Below, piece after piece: positions 1 through 9,181 of a stretch of DNA of 64,000 bases. The stretch's first letter is position 1; each line of letters starts with the position of its first letter. Source of the stretch: G965220825 sp965220825. Lineage in GTDB: Bacteria > Pseudomonadota > Alphaproteobacteria > UBA828. The translations under genes were made by a program, and so were the position numbers. Below the pieces are notes generated by a model. It saw only the letters and a list, made by a program, of their open reading frames with translations. It searched no databases and had not been told where the DNA came from. Where the stretch lies: the NCBI GenBank assembly GCA_965220825.1, contig OZ244839.1, forward strand, positions 1,550,001-1,614,000, read 5' to 3'.

Positions 1-472
1 TCGCGAGCAGCATCGCATGGTGGTCGCGCGCCACGGCGCCGACGGCGTCGGCGAGGGTCTTGTCGCCCGGCCGGTAGTAGGGAATGAGCGGCAACCGCCC
101 CACGCGCATCACGTAATAGGCGGTGATCGGCGGCAGCACGTTCGCCGGATCCACGTCGCTCAGGCAGGAGACCGCGACCGAGCATGTGCTGTGCAGATGC
201 ACGATCGCCCGCGCGTCCCGGCGCGCCCGGTACATGGTGAGGTGAAGGAACGCCTCCTTCGACGGCGGATCGCCGGCAAGGTGCGTGCCGTCCGGCGCGA
301 CCTTGGAGATGCGCGCGGGGTCCAAGCGGCCGAGGGAGGCGTTGGTGGGCGTTACCAGGATGCCGTCTTCGAGCAGTGCGCTGAGATTGCCCGAGGCGCC
401 GCAGCCATAGCCGCGCGAGAACAGCGATTCACCGTGCTGCGCGATGCGCTCCCGGAGCGCCGTCTCGGTCAC
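1..472 (-). CDS. otnC: 3-oxo-tetronate 4-phosphate decarboxylase-like class II aldolase (3' end outside window)
   Basis: Only the first 157 codons are in the window. I start at GTG 472, because its first four bases overlap the otnK stop (GTGA, 469-472). The protein shows class II aldolase/adducin features: GASGNLS at residues 25-31, SKE at 71-73 (candidate catalytic Glu) and the metal-binding HLHS at 92-95. In this family the enzyme decarboxylates a 3-oxo-tetronate 4-phosphate to a triose phosphate, following the OtnK kinase. The adjacent, translationally coupled kinase gene supports this. Fuculose-phosphate or ribulose-phosphate aldolases share the fold, so the substrate is inferred from context. 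Confidence 0.8.
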   Translation of the reverse strand, partial: MTETALRERIAQHGESLFSRGYGCGASGNLSALLEDGILVTPTNASLGRLDPARISKVAPDGTHLAGDPPSKEAFLHLTMYRARRDARAIVHLHSTCSVAVSCLSDVDPANVLPPITAYYVMRVGRLPLIPYYRPGDKTLADAVGAVARDHHAMLLA

Positions 473-1767
473 CGAAGCCTCGCGAACGCCTTGGTGAAAA
501 AGTCCCGCCCGCCGAAGTTGCCCGATTTCAGCGCGAGATGGAGCGGCGGATCGCCCATACTCGCGGTCCACGGCACGCCTGGGTCGATCTCCGGTCCGAT
601 GCGGAGCGTCTTGACCTCGAGCGCGCCGACCACCGCGCCTGCCGTCTCCCCGCCGGCCACCACCAGCCGTCGGCAGCTCGCGGATAGGAGCCCGACGGCG
701 ATCCGGGCGAGACAGTTCTCGATGGCGGCACCGGCCTCTTCGGCGCCGAAGGCGGCTTGCAGCGCGGCGACACGGGCGGGCTCCGCGCTGGAATAGATCA
801 GCACCGGGCCCTCCTCGAGCCGCGGCCCGGCCCAGGCGAGGGCCTCGGCCGCCACGTCCCGGCCCTGGCCCAGTGCCTCACCGTCCACGAAGAAGGCGGG
901 ATGGCGTGCCTTCATATGCTCGATCTGGCCGAGCGTCGCCTCCGAGCAGCTTCCCGCGATCACCGCCGCATGGCCCGAGGCGGGCGGAAGCGAGGCAGCC
1001 TCCACACCCGCCTGCAGGAGCCCGTTCCTCTGGAAATTCGCGGGCAGGCCCATGGCAATCCCCGATCCGCCGGTGATCAGCGGCAGGTCGGCGCAAGCCT
1101 CGCCGATGGCGGTGAGGTCCCGATCCTCGACGGCGTCCAGCACCGCGTGGCGCACGCCGCTCTCGCTCAGCGCCCCCAGCGCGCGGCGGATCGCGGCCGC
1201 GCCTTCGCGGATTGTTTCGTGGGAGACGAGCCCCACCCTGTTTGGCGTCTGCGCACCGAGCACCTTGACGAGGTCGGAGTCCCGCATTGGCGTCAGCGGA
1301 TGGTTCCGCATGCCGGAGTTTTCCAGCAGAACGTCTCCCACGAAGAGATGGCCCTTGTAGACCGTGCGCCCGTTGGTGGGGAAGGCGGGGCACGCGACGG
1401 TGATGTCGCCACCGAGATCGTCGAGCAGCGCGTCGGCAACGGGCCCGATATTGCCGCGCTCGGTCGAATCGAAGGTGGAACAATATTTGAAGACGATCTG
1501 CCGCGCGCCCTGTTGCCGGAGCCAGCGAAGCGCGGTGCGCGATTCCCGCACCGCATCCGTTGCGGGCACGGTACGGGACTTGAGCGCCACGACCGCCGCG
1601 TCCGCGTCCAGCGCGGTGCCTGCCGCCGGCACGCCGACGGTCTGCACCGTGCGCATGCCGGCGGCAACCAGCGTATTGCAGAGGTCGGTCGCCCCGGTGA
1701 AGTCGTCCGCGACGGCGCCGAGCAGGAGGCCGCGGGTGCCCGCTCTGTCTCCGCGCTCCCCCGTCAT
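469..1767 (-). CDS. otnK: 3-oxo-tetronate kinase (four-carbon acid sugar kinase family)
   Basis: 432 residues, the usual size for four-carbon acid sugar kinases. The N-terminal signature ADDFTGATD is at residues 20-28 and binds the sugar acid in this family. A C-terminal glycine-rich segment with GGET, near residue 370, fits the nucleotide-binding half. The predicted reaction is ATP-dependent 4-phosphorylation of 3-oxo-tetronate in the cytosol, giving the substrate of the downstream class II aldolase, whose start overlaps this stop. The start ATG directly abuts the stop of the upstream acyl-CoA dehydrogenase (TGA then ATG), so the three genes look like one transcript. The D- versus L-isomer preference cannot be read from the sequence. 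Confidence 0.85.
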   Translation of the reverse strand: MTGERGDRAGTRGLLLGAVADDFTGATDLCNTLVAAGMRTVQTVGVPAAGTALDADAAVVALKSRTVPATDAVRESRTALRWLRQQGARQIVFKYCSTFDSTERGNIGPVADALLDDLGGDITVACPAFPTNGRTVYKGHLFVGDVLLENSGMRNHPLTPMRDSDLVKVLGAQTPNRVGLVSHETIREGAAAIRRALGALSESGVRHAVLDAVEDRDLTAIGEACADLPLITGGSGIAMGLPANFQRNGLLQAGVEAASLPPASGHAAVIAGSCSEATLGQIEHMKARHPAFFVDGEALGQGRDVAAEALAWAGPRLEEGPVLIYSSAEPARVAALQAAFGAEEAGAAIENCLARIAVGLLSASCRRLVVAGGETAGAVVGALEVKTLRIGPEIDPGVPWTASMGDPPLHLALKSGNFGGRDFFTKAFARLR

Positions 1768-2982
1768 TCAGGCGAAGGCCTGGATGCCCGTTTGCGCCCG
1801 GCCCAGGATCAGCGCATGCACGTCATGCGTGCCTTCGTAGGTGTTCACCGCCTCGAGGTTCATCACATGGCGGATCACGCCATATTCGTCGCTGATGCCG
1901 TTGCCGCCATGCATGTCGCGGGCGACGCGGGCGATATCGAGCGCCTTGCCGCAGGAATTGCGCTTTACCAGCGAGATCATTTCGGGCGTTGCGCGGCCCT
2001 CGTCGAACAGCCGGCCCACGCGGAGGCTCGCCTGGTAGCCGATGGCGATTTCGGTCTGCATGTCGGCGAGCTTCTTCTGGATGAGCTGGTTGGCGGCGAG
2101 CGGCTTGCCGAACTGCTTGCGCTCCAGCGTATAGTCCCGGGCTGCCTGCCAGCAGAACTCGGCCGCCCCGAGCGCTCCCCAGGCGATTCCGTAACGCGCC
2201 CGGTTGAGACAGCGGAAGGGGCCGGCAAGCCCGCTCGCACCGGGAAGTTCGTTTTCGGCCGGGACGAACACATCGTCCATCTGGATCATGCCGGTGACGG
2301 ATGCGCGTAGCGAGAACTTGCCCTCGATCTTAGCGGTGGAAAGCCCTTTCGCGCCTTTTTCCAGCAGGTAGCCACGTATCTCGCCCGAGTCGTTCTTGGC
2401 CCAGATAATGAACAGATCGGCGACCGGCGCGTTGGTGATCCAGGTCTTGGAGCCGGACAGCAAAAAGCCGCCGTCCACCGTGCGCGCCCGGCTCGCCATG
2501 CCGCCGGGGTCGGAGCCGAAATCAGGCTCGGTGAGGCCGAAGCAGCCGATGGCCTCGCCCGTAGCGAGGCGGGGGAGCCAGTGCGCCTTCTGCGCATCCG
2601 TCCCATAGGCTTCGACGGGATACATCACGAGGCTCGACTGCACGCTGACGCTGGAGCGGTAGCTCGAATCCACAGCCTCGATCTCGCGCGCGACCAGCCC
2701 GTAGGCGACATAGCTCGCACCGGCACAGCCATAGCCGTGAATGGTGGAGCCGAGGAGGCCGAGCGCCCCCATCTCGGTCATGATCTCGCGGTCGAACCGC
2801 TCCGCGCGGTTGGCTTCGAGAATGCGCGGCATGAGCCTCTCGCGCGCATAGTCGCGCGCGGTGTCCCGCACAAGGCGTTCCTCCTCCGTAAGCTGATCCT
2901 CGATCAGGAACGGGTCGTCCCACTGGAAGACCGGCTTGCCGGACACGGGTTCGGCCTTGGCAGCCGCTGCGATTTGGCCCAT
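1768..2982 (-). CDS. gcdH: glutaryl-CoA dehydrogenase-type acyl-CoA dehydrogenase
   Basis: 404 residues from ATG 2982, chosen because GAGGAG lies a few bases upstream; the open frame runs further 5' but that extension looks non-coding. The order of domains is the acyl-CoA dehydrogenase one: N-terminal helices, the beta domain with CFGLTEPDFGSDP and WITNAP, then the C-terminal helical bundle. Glu383 in TYEGTHDVHALILGR matches the catalytic base of glutaryl-CoA dehydrogenase, which oxidises and decarboxylates glutaryl-CoA to crotonyl-CoA with FAD (lysine and tryptophan breakdown). It is the first gene of an apparent operon with otnK and otnC. That pairing is not metabolically obvious, so another short-chain acyl-CoA substrate remains possible. 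Confidence 0.85.
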   Translation of the reverse strand: MGQIAAAAKAEPVSGKPVFQWDDPFLIEDQLTEEERLVRDTARDYARERLMPRILEANRAERFDREIMTEMGALGLLGSTIHGYGCAGASYVAYGLVAREIEAVDSSYRSSVSVQSSLVMYPVEAYGTDAQKAHWLPRLATGEAIGCFGLTEPDFGSDPGGMASRARTVDGGFLLSGSKTWITNAPVADLFIIWAKNDSGEIRGYLLEKGAKGLSTAKIEGKFSLRASVTGMIQMDDVFVPAENELPGASGLAGPFRCLNRARYGIAWGALGAAEFCWQAARDYTLERKQFGKPLAANQLIQKKLADMQTEIAIGYQASLRVGRLFDEGRATPEMISLVKRNSCGKALDIARVARDMHGGNGISDEYGVIRHVMNLEAVNTYEGTHDVHALILGRAQTGIQAFA

Positions 2983-3085
2983 GATCCGCTCCTCGCGCAT
3001 CGAACCCTCGGAACACCGCGCCGTTCTACCATCCGGGCCCGGGCTCTCCAAGCCTGCGCGCCCGCGTCTCCCGGGAGGAACGTCG

Positions 3086-4030
3086 ATGTCCGGCGATACA
3101 AGCTCCACCCCGAAACCGACGGGTGTCAGCCCCGTTCTGCTGGGAATGCTGTTTGCGCTCGGCGTCTCTTTTGCGCTCGCCGTATCGCTCAACCGATTCG
3201 CGGTCACCGGCGGGGTACCGTTCGCGCCTTACATATTCTGGCAGTCGCTGGGCGGTGGTGCTGCGCTGTTGATCGCGTCCGCGGCGTTCCGCTGCCTGCC
3301 GCCGTTGGATGGTGCGCATCTTCGCCTCTACCTCTCGTCGGGCGCGCTGAACCTTGCGCTCCCTTATCTCCTGCTCGCCTACATCGCGGCGAAGGTGCCC
3401 GCGAGCCTGCTCTCGCTCGGTCTCTCGCTGGTCCCGGTGATGATCTATGCGCTGGCGCTCACGCTCCGGATCGACCGTTTCCACCCGCTTCGGTTCGGCG
3501 GCATCCTGCTGGGACTCGCAGGCGTCCTCCTCGTGCTCGTGCCGCGCGCGAGCCTGCCCGAGCCGGGCATGGCGGGCTGGGTTGCGGTTGGTCTCATCCC
3601 GCCGCTTCTTTATGCGATCAACGCCGTGCTGATTGCGCGATGGCGGCCTGAAGAGACCCCCTCGCTGCCGCTCGCCGCCTGCCTCATGCTTGCATCGGCC
3701 GGCTACAGCCTGATCGTCGTGGCGGCAACGGGGCAGTGGTGGGCCTTCGAGGGCACGTTCGGCACCGGCCACGCGGCGACGATAGGCGCCATGGCCAACA
3801 ACTGCGTCTCGTTCTATCTCGTCTTCGAGGTGATCCGGCGTGCGGGCCCGGTGATCTTTTCCACCGTCAACTATATCGCGACGCTCTCCGGCATGGGTTT
3901 CGGCATCTGGTTCTTCGGCGACGCGCCGTCGGCGTGGATCTGGGGCGCCGTCGTCGCCATGTTCGCCGGCCTCTTCCTCGTCACCGTCATGGGCGGCAAG
4001 CCCACCGCGCCAAAAGAACCGAGTCGTTGA
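3086..4030 (+). CDS. EamA/DMT-family permease
   Basis: 314 residues with about ten hydrophobic helices arranged as two EamA repeats (residues about 17-150 and 160-305), typical of drug/metabolite transporters such as RhtA or YdcZ relatives. Start ATG 3086 follows GGGAGGAA at good spacing. The upstream in-frame stretch lies over the start of the divergent acyl-CoA dehydrogenase gene and was excluded. The substrate cannot be deduced; this family exports amino acids and small metabolites. The gene diverges from gcdH with about 100 bp between starts and converges on phoB. Confidence 0.8.
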   Translation: MSGDTSSTPKPTGVSPVLLGMLFALGVSFALAVSLNRFAVTGGVPFAPYIFWQSLGGGAALLIASAAFRCLPPLDGAHLRLYLSSGALNLALPYLLLAYIAAKVPASLLSLGLSLVPVMIYALALTLRIDRFHPLRFGGILLGLAGVLLVLVPRASLPEPGMAGWVAVGLIPPLLYAINAVLIARWRPEETPSLPLAACLMLASAGYSLIVVAATGQWWAFEGTFGTGHAATIGAMANNCVSFYLVFEVIRRAGPVIFSTVNYIATLSGMGFGIWFFGDAPSAWIWGAVVAMFAGLFLVTVMGGKPTAPKEPSR

Positions 4031-4035
4031 AGAAG

Positions 4036-4051
4036 CGCGCCAAAGGGCGCG
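4036..4051. terminator. possible bidirectional terminator hairpin between EamA permease and phoB
   Basis: CGCGCC (4036-4041), loop AAAG, GGCGCG (4046-4051): a perfect 6-bp GC stem located exactly between two convergent genes ending at 4030 and 4064. There is no clear T tract on either strand, so intrinsic termination is uncertain. Confidence 0.35.
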
Positions 4052-4063
4052 AGGGCCTCCCGG

Positions 4064-4756
4064 TCAACCGGGATTCGCATCCAGCGCGTAGCCGGCCGAG
4101 CGGACGGTGCGGATAAGGTCGGAGCGTCCCTCGCCGTTCAGCGCTTGACGCAGACGGCGGATGTGGACGTCCACTGTACGGATCTCGAGAAAAATTCCGT
4201 GACCCCAGACGGAATCGAGAAGCTGCTCTCGCGAGAAGACACGGCCCGGATGCTCCATGAAGTGGCGGAGGAGGCGGAATTCGGTGGGCCCCAGATGGAT
4301 CGGCCTGTCGGCACGGGTGACGCGGTGCGCCGCAAGGTCCATGCGTAGATCCGCATATGAAAGCTGCTCGTCGGTCGGTACCGGGTTCGCACGGCGCAGC
4401 ACGGCGCGGATACGGGCGATGAGTTCGGAAGGCGAAAAGGGCTTCACCACATAGTCGTCGGCACCGCTGTCGAGCCCACGGATCCGATCCCCCTCCTCGC
4501 CGCGCGCGGTCAGCATCACGATCGGCAGGTTTCGAGCCTCGGACATGCGCCGGATGCGCCGGCATACCTCGATGCCGGAGAGCGTGGGCAGCATCCAGTC
4601 GAGCACCATCAGGTCCGGCGGCCGCTCCTTGACCAGGATCAGCGCCTCTTCGCCGTCCACGGCCTCGCCCACCTCGAAACCCTCTTTCTCGAGGTTGTAG
4701 CGCAACAATGTGAGAAGCGCGGCTTCGTCCTCCACCAGCAGGATGTAGGGAGTCAT
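4064..4756 (-). CDS. phoB: phosphate regulon response regulator PhoB
   Basis: 230 residues. The receiver domain (about 1-120) has the acidic pair at residues 10-11, phospho-acceptor Asp53 in VLDWMLP, Thr83 and Lys105. An OmpR/PhoB winged-helix domain (about 130-228) follows, with HLGPTEFRLL, the recognition segment and RSAGYAL. It binds Pho boxes when phosphorylated by PhoR under phosphate limitation. The start ATG overlaps the phoU stop by 4 bp (4753-4756), so the two are translationally coupled. It is the last gene of the pst cluster, which begins behind a Pho box, so it is likely autoregulated. Confidence 0.95.
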   Translation of the reverse strand: MTPYILLVEDEAALLTLLRYNLEKEGFEVGEAVDGEEALILVKERPPDLMVLDWMLPTLSGIEVCRRIRRMSEARNLPIVMLTARGEEGDRIRGLDSGADDYVVKPFSPSELIARIRAVLRRANPVPTDEQLSYADLRMDLAAHRVTRADRPIHLGPTEFRLLRHFMEHPGRVFSREQLLDSVWGHGIFLEIRTVDVHIRRLRQALNGEGRSDLIRTVRSAGYALDANPG

Positions 4757-5481
4757 GACTGCGCCTCCGGAGAGGCCTGGTCATCGGGGTGAAAGGGCGT
4801 CACGTCGCCTTTCGGACGCTCCCCGGAAATCCTGCTGCCCGACACCATGTAGCAGACGGTTTCGGCGATATTGGTCGCATGGTCGCCGATGCGCTCGATA
4901 TTCTTGGCGCAGAAGAGCAGATGGGTGCACGACGTGATGCGCCGCGGATCCTCCATCATGTAGGTAAGGAGCTCTCGAAAGACGCTGTTATAGGTCTCGT
5001 CCACTTCCTCGTCACGCCGCCACACCGCCATCGCGACCTCCACGTCCCGGTCGCGGAATGCATCGAGGACGTCCTTGATCATCCCCTGCACGATGGCGGC
5101 CATGCGGGCAACGGCGCGGATCAGGCCCGTCGGGTGTACTTCCTGGATGGCGACGGACCGCTTGGCGACATTCGCGGCATAGTCGCCCATGCGCTCGAGA
5201 TCGCTCGAGATCTTGAGCGACACGGTGATGAGCCTGAGGTCGAGCGCCACGGGCTGGCGCAGCGCCAGGACGCGCGTAACCAGCACGTCGATCTCCGTCT
5301 CCAGATCGTCGATCCGACGGTCTTCGGCAATCACCTTGCCGGCGGCTTCGTCGTCTCGTCGGACCAGGGCGGCGATCGAGGCCGCGAGCTGCTTCTCGAC
5401 GAGCCCGCCCATCTCGAGCACCGCGTTGTTCATGCGGTCCAGCTCTTCGCCATAGGACTTGACCGTGTGTTCGCCGGCCAT
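4753..5481 (-). CDS. phoU: phosphate transport accessory protein PhoU
   Basis: 242 residues with two copies of the PhoU three-helix domain (about 15-105 and 120-210), including MGDYAANVAKR in the first and IGDHATNIAE in the second, the metal-coordinating motifs of the family. It links the Pst transporter to PhoR and keeps the histidine kinase in its phosphatase state when phosphate is plentiful. It lies between pstB (62 bp gap) and phoB (4-bp overlap). Confidence 0.95.
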   Translation of the reverse strand: MAGEHTVKSYGEELDRMNNAVLEMGGLVEKQLAASIAALVRRDDEAAGKVIAEDRRIDDLETEIDVLVTRVLALRQPVALDLRLITVSLKISSDLERMGDYAANVAKRSVAIQEVHPTGLIRAVARMAAIVQGMIKDVLDAFRDRDVEVAMAVWRRDEEVDETYNSVFRELLTYMMEDPRRITSCTHLLFCAKNIERIGDHATNIAETVCYMVSGSRISGERPKGDVTPFHPDDQASPEAQS

Positions 5482-5543
5482 GGATCGGTCCTTTCGTTCG
5501 TGGGCGCAGCGGCCGCCGATGGGCCCCGCCTTGCCGTCGGCGC

Positions 5544-6416
5544 CTAGCCGAAGCGCCCGGTAATATAGTCCTGAGTCCGCTCCCGGCGGGGATTGGTGAA
5601 TATCCGCTCCGTCTCGTCGAACTCCACCAGCTCGCCGAGATGGAAGAACGCCGTATATTGGGAGACCCGCGCCGCCTGCTGCATGTTGTGGGTCACGATG
5701 GCAATGGTGTAGTGCTCCCGGAGCTCGTCGATGAGCTCTTCCACCTTGGCCGTCGCGATCGGGTCGAGGGCGGAGCAGGGCTCGTCCATCAGGATCACTT
5801 CCGGGCTGATGGCGATGGCCCGGGCGATACAGAGGCGCTGCTGCTGGCCGCCGGAAAGCTCGGTGCCCGGCTGGTGAAGCCTGTCCGACACCTCGTCGAA
5901 GAGGCCCGCGCGCCGCAGGCTCACCTCCACGATCTCGTCCAGCTCCGCGCCCTTTCTCGCGAGGCCATGGATGCGCGGACCGTAGGCCACGTTCTCATAG
6001 ATGGACTTGGGGAAGGGGTTGGGCTTCTGGAACACCATGCCGACCCGCGCCCGAAGCTGCACCACGTCGATAGTGTGGTCGTAGATATCCCGCCCGTCGA
6101 GGGTGATGGAGCCTGCAACCCGGCAGATCCCGATGATATCGTTCATACGGTTGAGACAGCGCAGAAAGGTCGACTTCCCGCAGCCGGAGGGCCCGATCAG
6201 GGCGGTAACCCGGTTTTTTGCCAAGTCCAGACTAACGTCGAATAGCGCCTGCTTGTCGCCGTAATGGACACAAACGCCGCGCGCGCGCATGCGGGGCGGG
6301 GGCATGTCGTCTCCCATGGCACCCTTGCCGGCATCCCGCCCGGCCGTCGGATTCGCGCCGTTTTCACCCGGCTTGCCGTTGGCCATCTGCGCCTCCGCCA
6401 TGGGTTTCCGCCGCAT
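5544..6416 (-). CDS. pstB: phosphate ABC transporter ATP-binding protein PstB
   Basis: 290 residues from ATG 6416, which overlaps the pstA stop (TGATG); a GTG one codon upstream is also possible. The first 45 residues form a polar, Gly/Met-rich extension not needed for the ABC fold. Walker A GPSGCGKST is at 75-83, Q-loop FQKPNPFP near 129-136, the ABC signature LSGGQQQR at 187-194 and Walker B LMDEP at 209-213, followed by ALDP. It powers high-affinity phosphate import with PstC and PstA. Confidence 0.95.
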   Translation of the reverse strand: MRRKPMAEAQMANGKPGENGANPTAGRDAGKGAMGDDMPPPRMRARGVCVHYGDKQALFDVSLDLAKNRVTALIGPSGCGKSTFLRCLNRMNDIIGICRVAGSITLDGRDIYDHTIDVVQLRARVGMVFQKPNPFPKSIYENVAYGPRIHGLARKGAELDEIVEVSLRRAGLFDEVSDRLHQPGTELSGGQQQRLCIARAIAISPEVILMDEPCSALDPIATAKVEELIDELREHYTIAIVTHNMQQAARVSQYTAFFHLGELVEFDETERIFTNPRRERTQDYITGRFG

Positions 6417-7732
6417 CACCAGCGAACCTCGAATCGCCGCCTGAGATAGATCGCGACGGCGTTCATCGCGATCAGGAAGGCGAGCAATACGAGAATCGCC
6501 GCGGACACCTTCTCGACAAAACCCCGTTCCGGGCTGTCGGCCCAGAGGAAGATCTGCACCGGCAGAACCGTCGCGGCGTCGAACGGGCCGCCGGGGATGT
6601 CCACGATAAACGCCACCATGCCGATCATCAGAAGCGGCGCGGTCTCGCCCAGGGCCTGGGCCATGCCGATAATGGTGCCCGTCAGCATCCCCGGCAGCGC
6701 GAGCGGCAGCACATGGTGAAACACGACCTGGATGCGAGACGCGCCGATTCCGTAGGCGCCTTCCCGTATGGAGGGCGGCACCGCCTTGAGCGCGGCGCGG
6801 CTCGCGATGATGATCACCGGCAGCGTCATCAGCGCGAGGGTGAGCCCGCCGACGATCGGCGCCGAACGGGGCAGATGGAACACATTGATGAAGACCGCAA
6901 GCCCCAGCAACCCGAACACGATGGACGGCACCGCCGCCAGATTGTTGATATTGACCTCGATCAGGTCGGTGAGGCGGTTCTTGGGTGCGAACTCCTCGAG
7001 ATAGATCGCCGCCGTCACACCGATGGGGCAGGCGAGCAGAAGTGTCACGATCAGGGTGAAGAACGAGCCCGCGATGGCGCCGCCTATCCCGGCGAGTTCG
7101 GGCTCGCGGGAGTCCGCACTGGTGAAGAAGCTCGCGTTGAACGCCGTCGAGACCGCTCCTTGCGCATCGAGCGCGTCGATCCAGGCGATCTGCCGGTCGT
7201 CGAGACGCCGCTCGCTCTCTGGCACGTCGCGCGCCATATTGCCCTTGATCAGCATGTCCACGTCGCTTCCCGCGGTGAGCGCGACGCGGCGCGTGGTGCC
7301 GATGATCGAGGGATCGTTCAACACCATGTCACGCAGCTCGAAGCGCGCGCCCGTGCTCGCGAGCTTGAGCAGCTTCCGCCGCTCGGAACGCGCCGTCACC
7401 TCGGGAAAAGCCGCGAAGAGCGTCTCGCGCAGGAGCTTGCCGTAGTCCGCACGGCGGAGTTCGTCGGCTGTCGCCGCACCCGGGTCCGAAAGGCCCAGCG
7501 TCTTCGCATCGAACGCCACATCCAACGTGACGGTGGTCTTCACGAAGGCGGGGTAGCCCTTGGCGATGACACTGCCAAGCAGGATTCCCAGGAAAGCAAG
7601 CGCCAGGCAGACGGCCGCCAACCCCATGATCTTGAAGCGGCGCTCGGCTCGGTAGCGCCGGCGCACGCGCCGTTCCGTCCAATCGGCGTCCTGCCACGCC
7701 CTCAAGGCGCCGAGAGGGGTGGTTTCAGTCAT
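6416..7732 (-). CDS. pstA: phosphate ABC transporter permease PstA
   Basis: 438 residues from ATG 7732, which lies 8 bp inside the end of pstC. After one N-terminal membrane helix (about residues 36-55) comes a long periplasmic domain, typical of alphaproteobacterial PstA with a DUF3333-type extension. The permease domain with five or six helices begins near residue 210 and carries the EAA-loop-like GIGASRIQVVFHHVLPLALP. With PstC it forms the phosphate channel in the inner membrane. Confidence 0.93.
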   Translation of the reverse strand: MTETTPLGALRAWQDADWTERRVRRRYRAERRFKIMGLAAVCLALAFLGILLGSVIAKGYPAFVKTTVTLDVAFDAKTLGLSDPGAATADELRRADYGKLLRETLFAAFPEVTARSERRKLLKLASTGARFELRDMVLNDPSIIGTTRRVALTAGSDVDMLIKGNMARDVPESERRLDDRQIAWIDALDAQGAVSTAFNASFFTSADSREPELAGIGGAIAGSFFTLIVTLLLACPIGVTAAIYLEEFAPKNRLTDLIEVNINNLAAVPSIVFGLLGLAVFINVFHLPRSAPIVGGLTLALMTLPVIIIASRAALKAVPPSIREGAYGIGASRIQVVFHHVLPLALPGMLTGTIIGMAQALGETAPLLMIGMVAFIVDIPGGPFDAATVLPVQIFLWADSPERGFVEKVSAAILVLLAFLIAMNAVAIYLRRRFEVRW

Positions 7733-9116
7733 ATTGTTCTCGATATTTGCGCGCGATGTGGAGCGCCACCACATTGAGCGCAAGCGTCACGACGAAGAGC
7801 GTGAGCCCGAGGGCGAAGGCCGCAAGCGTCTTCGCGCTGTCGAACTCCTGATCGCCCACCAGAAGGGTCACGATCTGGACCGTCACCGTGGTCACCGCCT
7901 CGAGCGGGTTGGCGGTGAGGTTTGCGGCCAGACCCGCCGCCATGACGACGATCATGGTTTCGCCGATGGCCCGGCTGACGGCGAGCAGGCCGGCGGCCAC
8001 GATACCGGGAAGCGCCGCCGGCAGGACCACCTTCAAGACCGTCTCGGATCTGGTGGCACCCATGGCGAGCGAGCCTTCACGCAGCGCATTGGGCACAGCC
8101 ACGATGGCATCGTCGCTCAGCGACGAAATGAACGGGATGATCATGATTCCCATGACCCCGCCGGCGGCGAGCGCGCTTTCCGAAGCAACGTCGAGACCGA
8201 TGGATTCACCGAAGCCCCGGATTACCGGCGCCACGGTCAGCGCGGCGAAGAAGCCGTACACCACCGTCGGCACGCCGGCGAGAATTTCGAGGATCGGCTT
8301 GGCGGTGTTGCGGAAGTTGGGGCTCGCGAATTCGGCCAGATAGATCGCCGAGAGGAGCCCGATGGGAACCGCCACCAGCATCGCGATGATCGTGATCATC
8401 AGCGTGCCGGTGAAGAGCGGAATGGCGCCGAATGCCCCGGTACTGCCCACCTGGTCCGCGCGGATCGCCGTCTGAGGGCTCCACTGCAGGCCGAACAGGA
8501 AGTCCCAGAAGGGGACGACGGAAAAGAACCGGATCGATTCGAAAAGCACCGAGAGCACGATACCGATCGTGGTGAGGATCGCGACGCAGGAGGAGAGCAG
8601 CAGAACGATATTGACGACGCGCTCCACCTTGTTGCGCGCTTGCAGGCCGGGCGCGATGCGCCGCCAGGCCCAGGCGAAGCCCGCCCCGGCAAAGGCCAGA
8701 CCCGCGGCGAGCACCGCGGCGCGGACGGTGGTCTTCATGTCGCCGTAATGCTCCGCCGCCGCCAGCAACAAGGGATCCGCATCCCGGCTTACCGCATCGC
8801 CCAAGGCTAGATTGCGCACGTCGTTGAGGAGCAGGTCCATCATTGCCGGCGTCTGCTCCGTCGCCAACGGGCCGAGATGGGAGATCAGCAGAGCTTCGAG
8901 GATCGGCCCTTCGACGATCAGCCAGAGGATCAGGACCAGTAGAGAGGGGATGCCGCACCAGAGCGCCACGTACCAGCCGTGATAGCTCGGCATGGAGTGC
9001 AGCTTGCCGATAGTGCCGCCGCTGCGATGGAGCGCCCGCTTGCGGCCGAAATAGAGGCCGATCAGCGCCAGAAGCAGAATGGCAATGAGCAGAATGGTGA
9101 GCTGCACGCCGTCCAC
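7725..9116 (-). CDS. pstC: phosphate ABC transporter permease PstC
   Basis: 463 residues. An N-terminal helix (about 5-25), a second helix near residue 50 and a region exposed to the periplasm precede the binding-protein-dependent permease domain in the second half (EAA-loop-like AMGATRSETVLKVVLPAALPG). The length fits the alphaproteobacterial long-PstC type. It is the first gene of the pstC-pstA-pstB-phoU-phoB run and has a three-repeat Pho box 66-94 bp upstream of its ATG. No periplasmic phosphate-binding protein gene (pstS) lies next to it. Confidence 0.93.
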   Translation of the reverse strand: MDGVQLTILLIAILLLALIGLYFGRKRALHRSGGTIGKLHSMPSYHGWYVALWCGIPSLLVLILWLIVEGPILEALLISHLGPLATEQTPAMMDLLLNDVRNLALGDAVSRDADPLLLAAAEHYGDMKTTVRAAVLAAGLAFAGAGFAWAWRRIAPGLQARNKVERVVNIVLLLSSCVAILTTIGIVLSVLFESIRFFSVVPFWDFLFGLQWSPQTAIRADQVGSTGAFGAIPLFTGTLMITIIAMLVAVPIGLLSAIYLAEFASPNFRNTAKPILEILAGVPTVVYGFFAALTVAPVIRGFGESIGLDVASESALAAGGVMGIMIIPFISSLSDDAIVAVPNALREGSLAMGATRSETVLKVVLPAALPGIVAAGLLAVSRAIGETMIVVMAAGLAANLTANPLEAVTTVTVQIVTLLVGDQEFDSAKTLAAFALGLTLFVVTLALNVVALHIARKYREQYD

Positions 9117-9181
9117 CCGTCGCGTCCCGCCCCGCCTGGAGCGCGATCCAGCGCAGCATGACGGTGCGCCCGTTCGGATTT

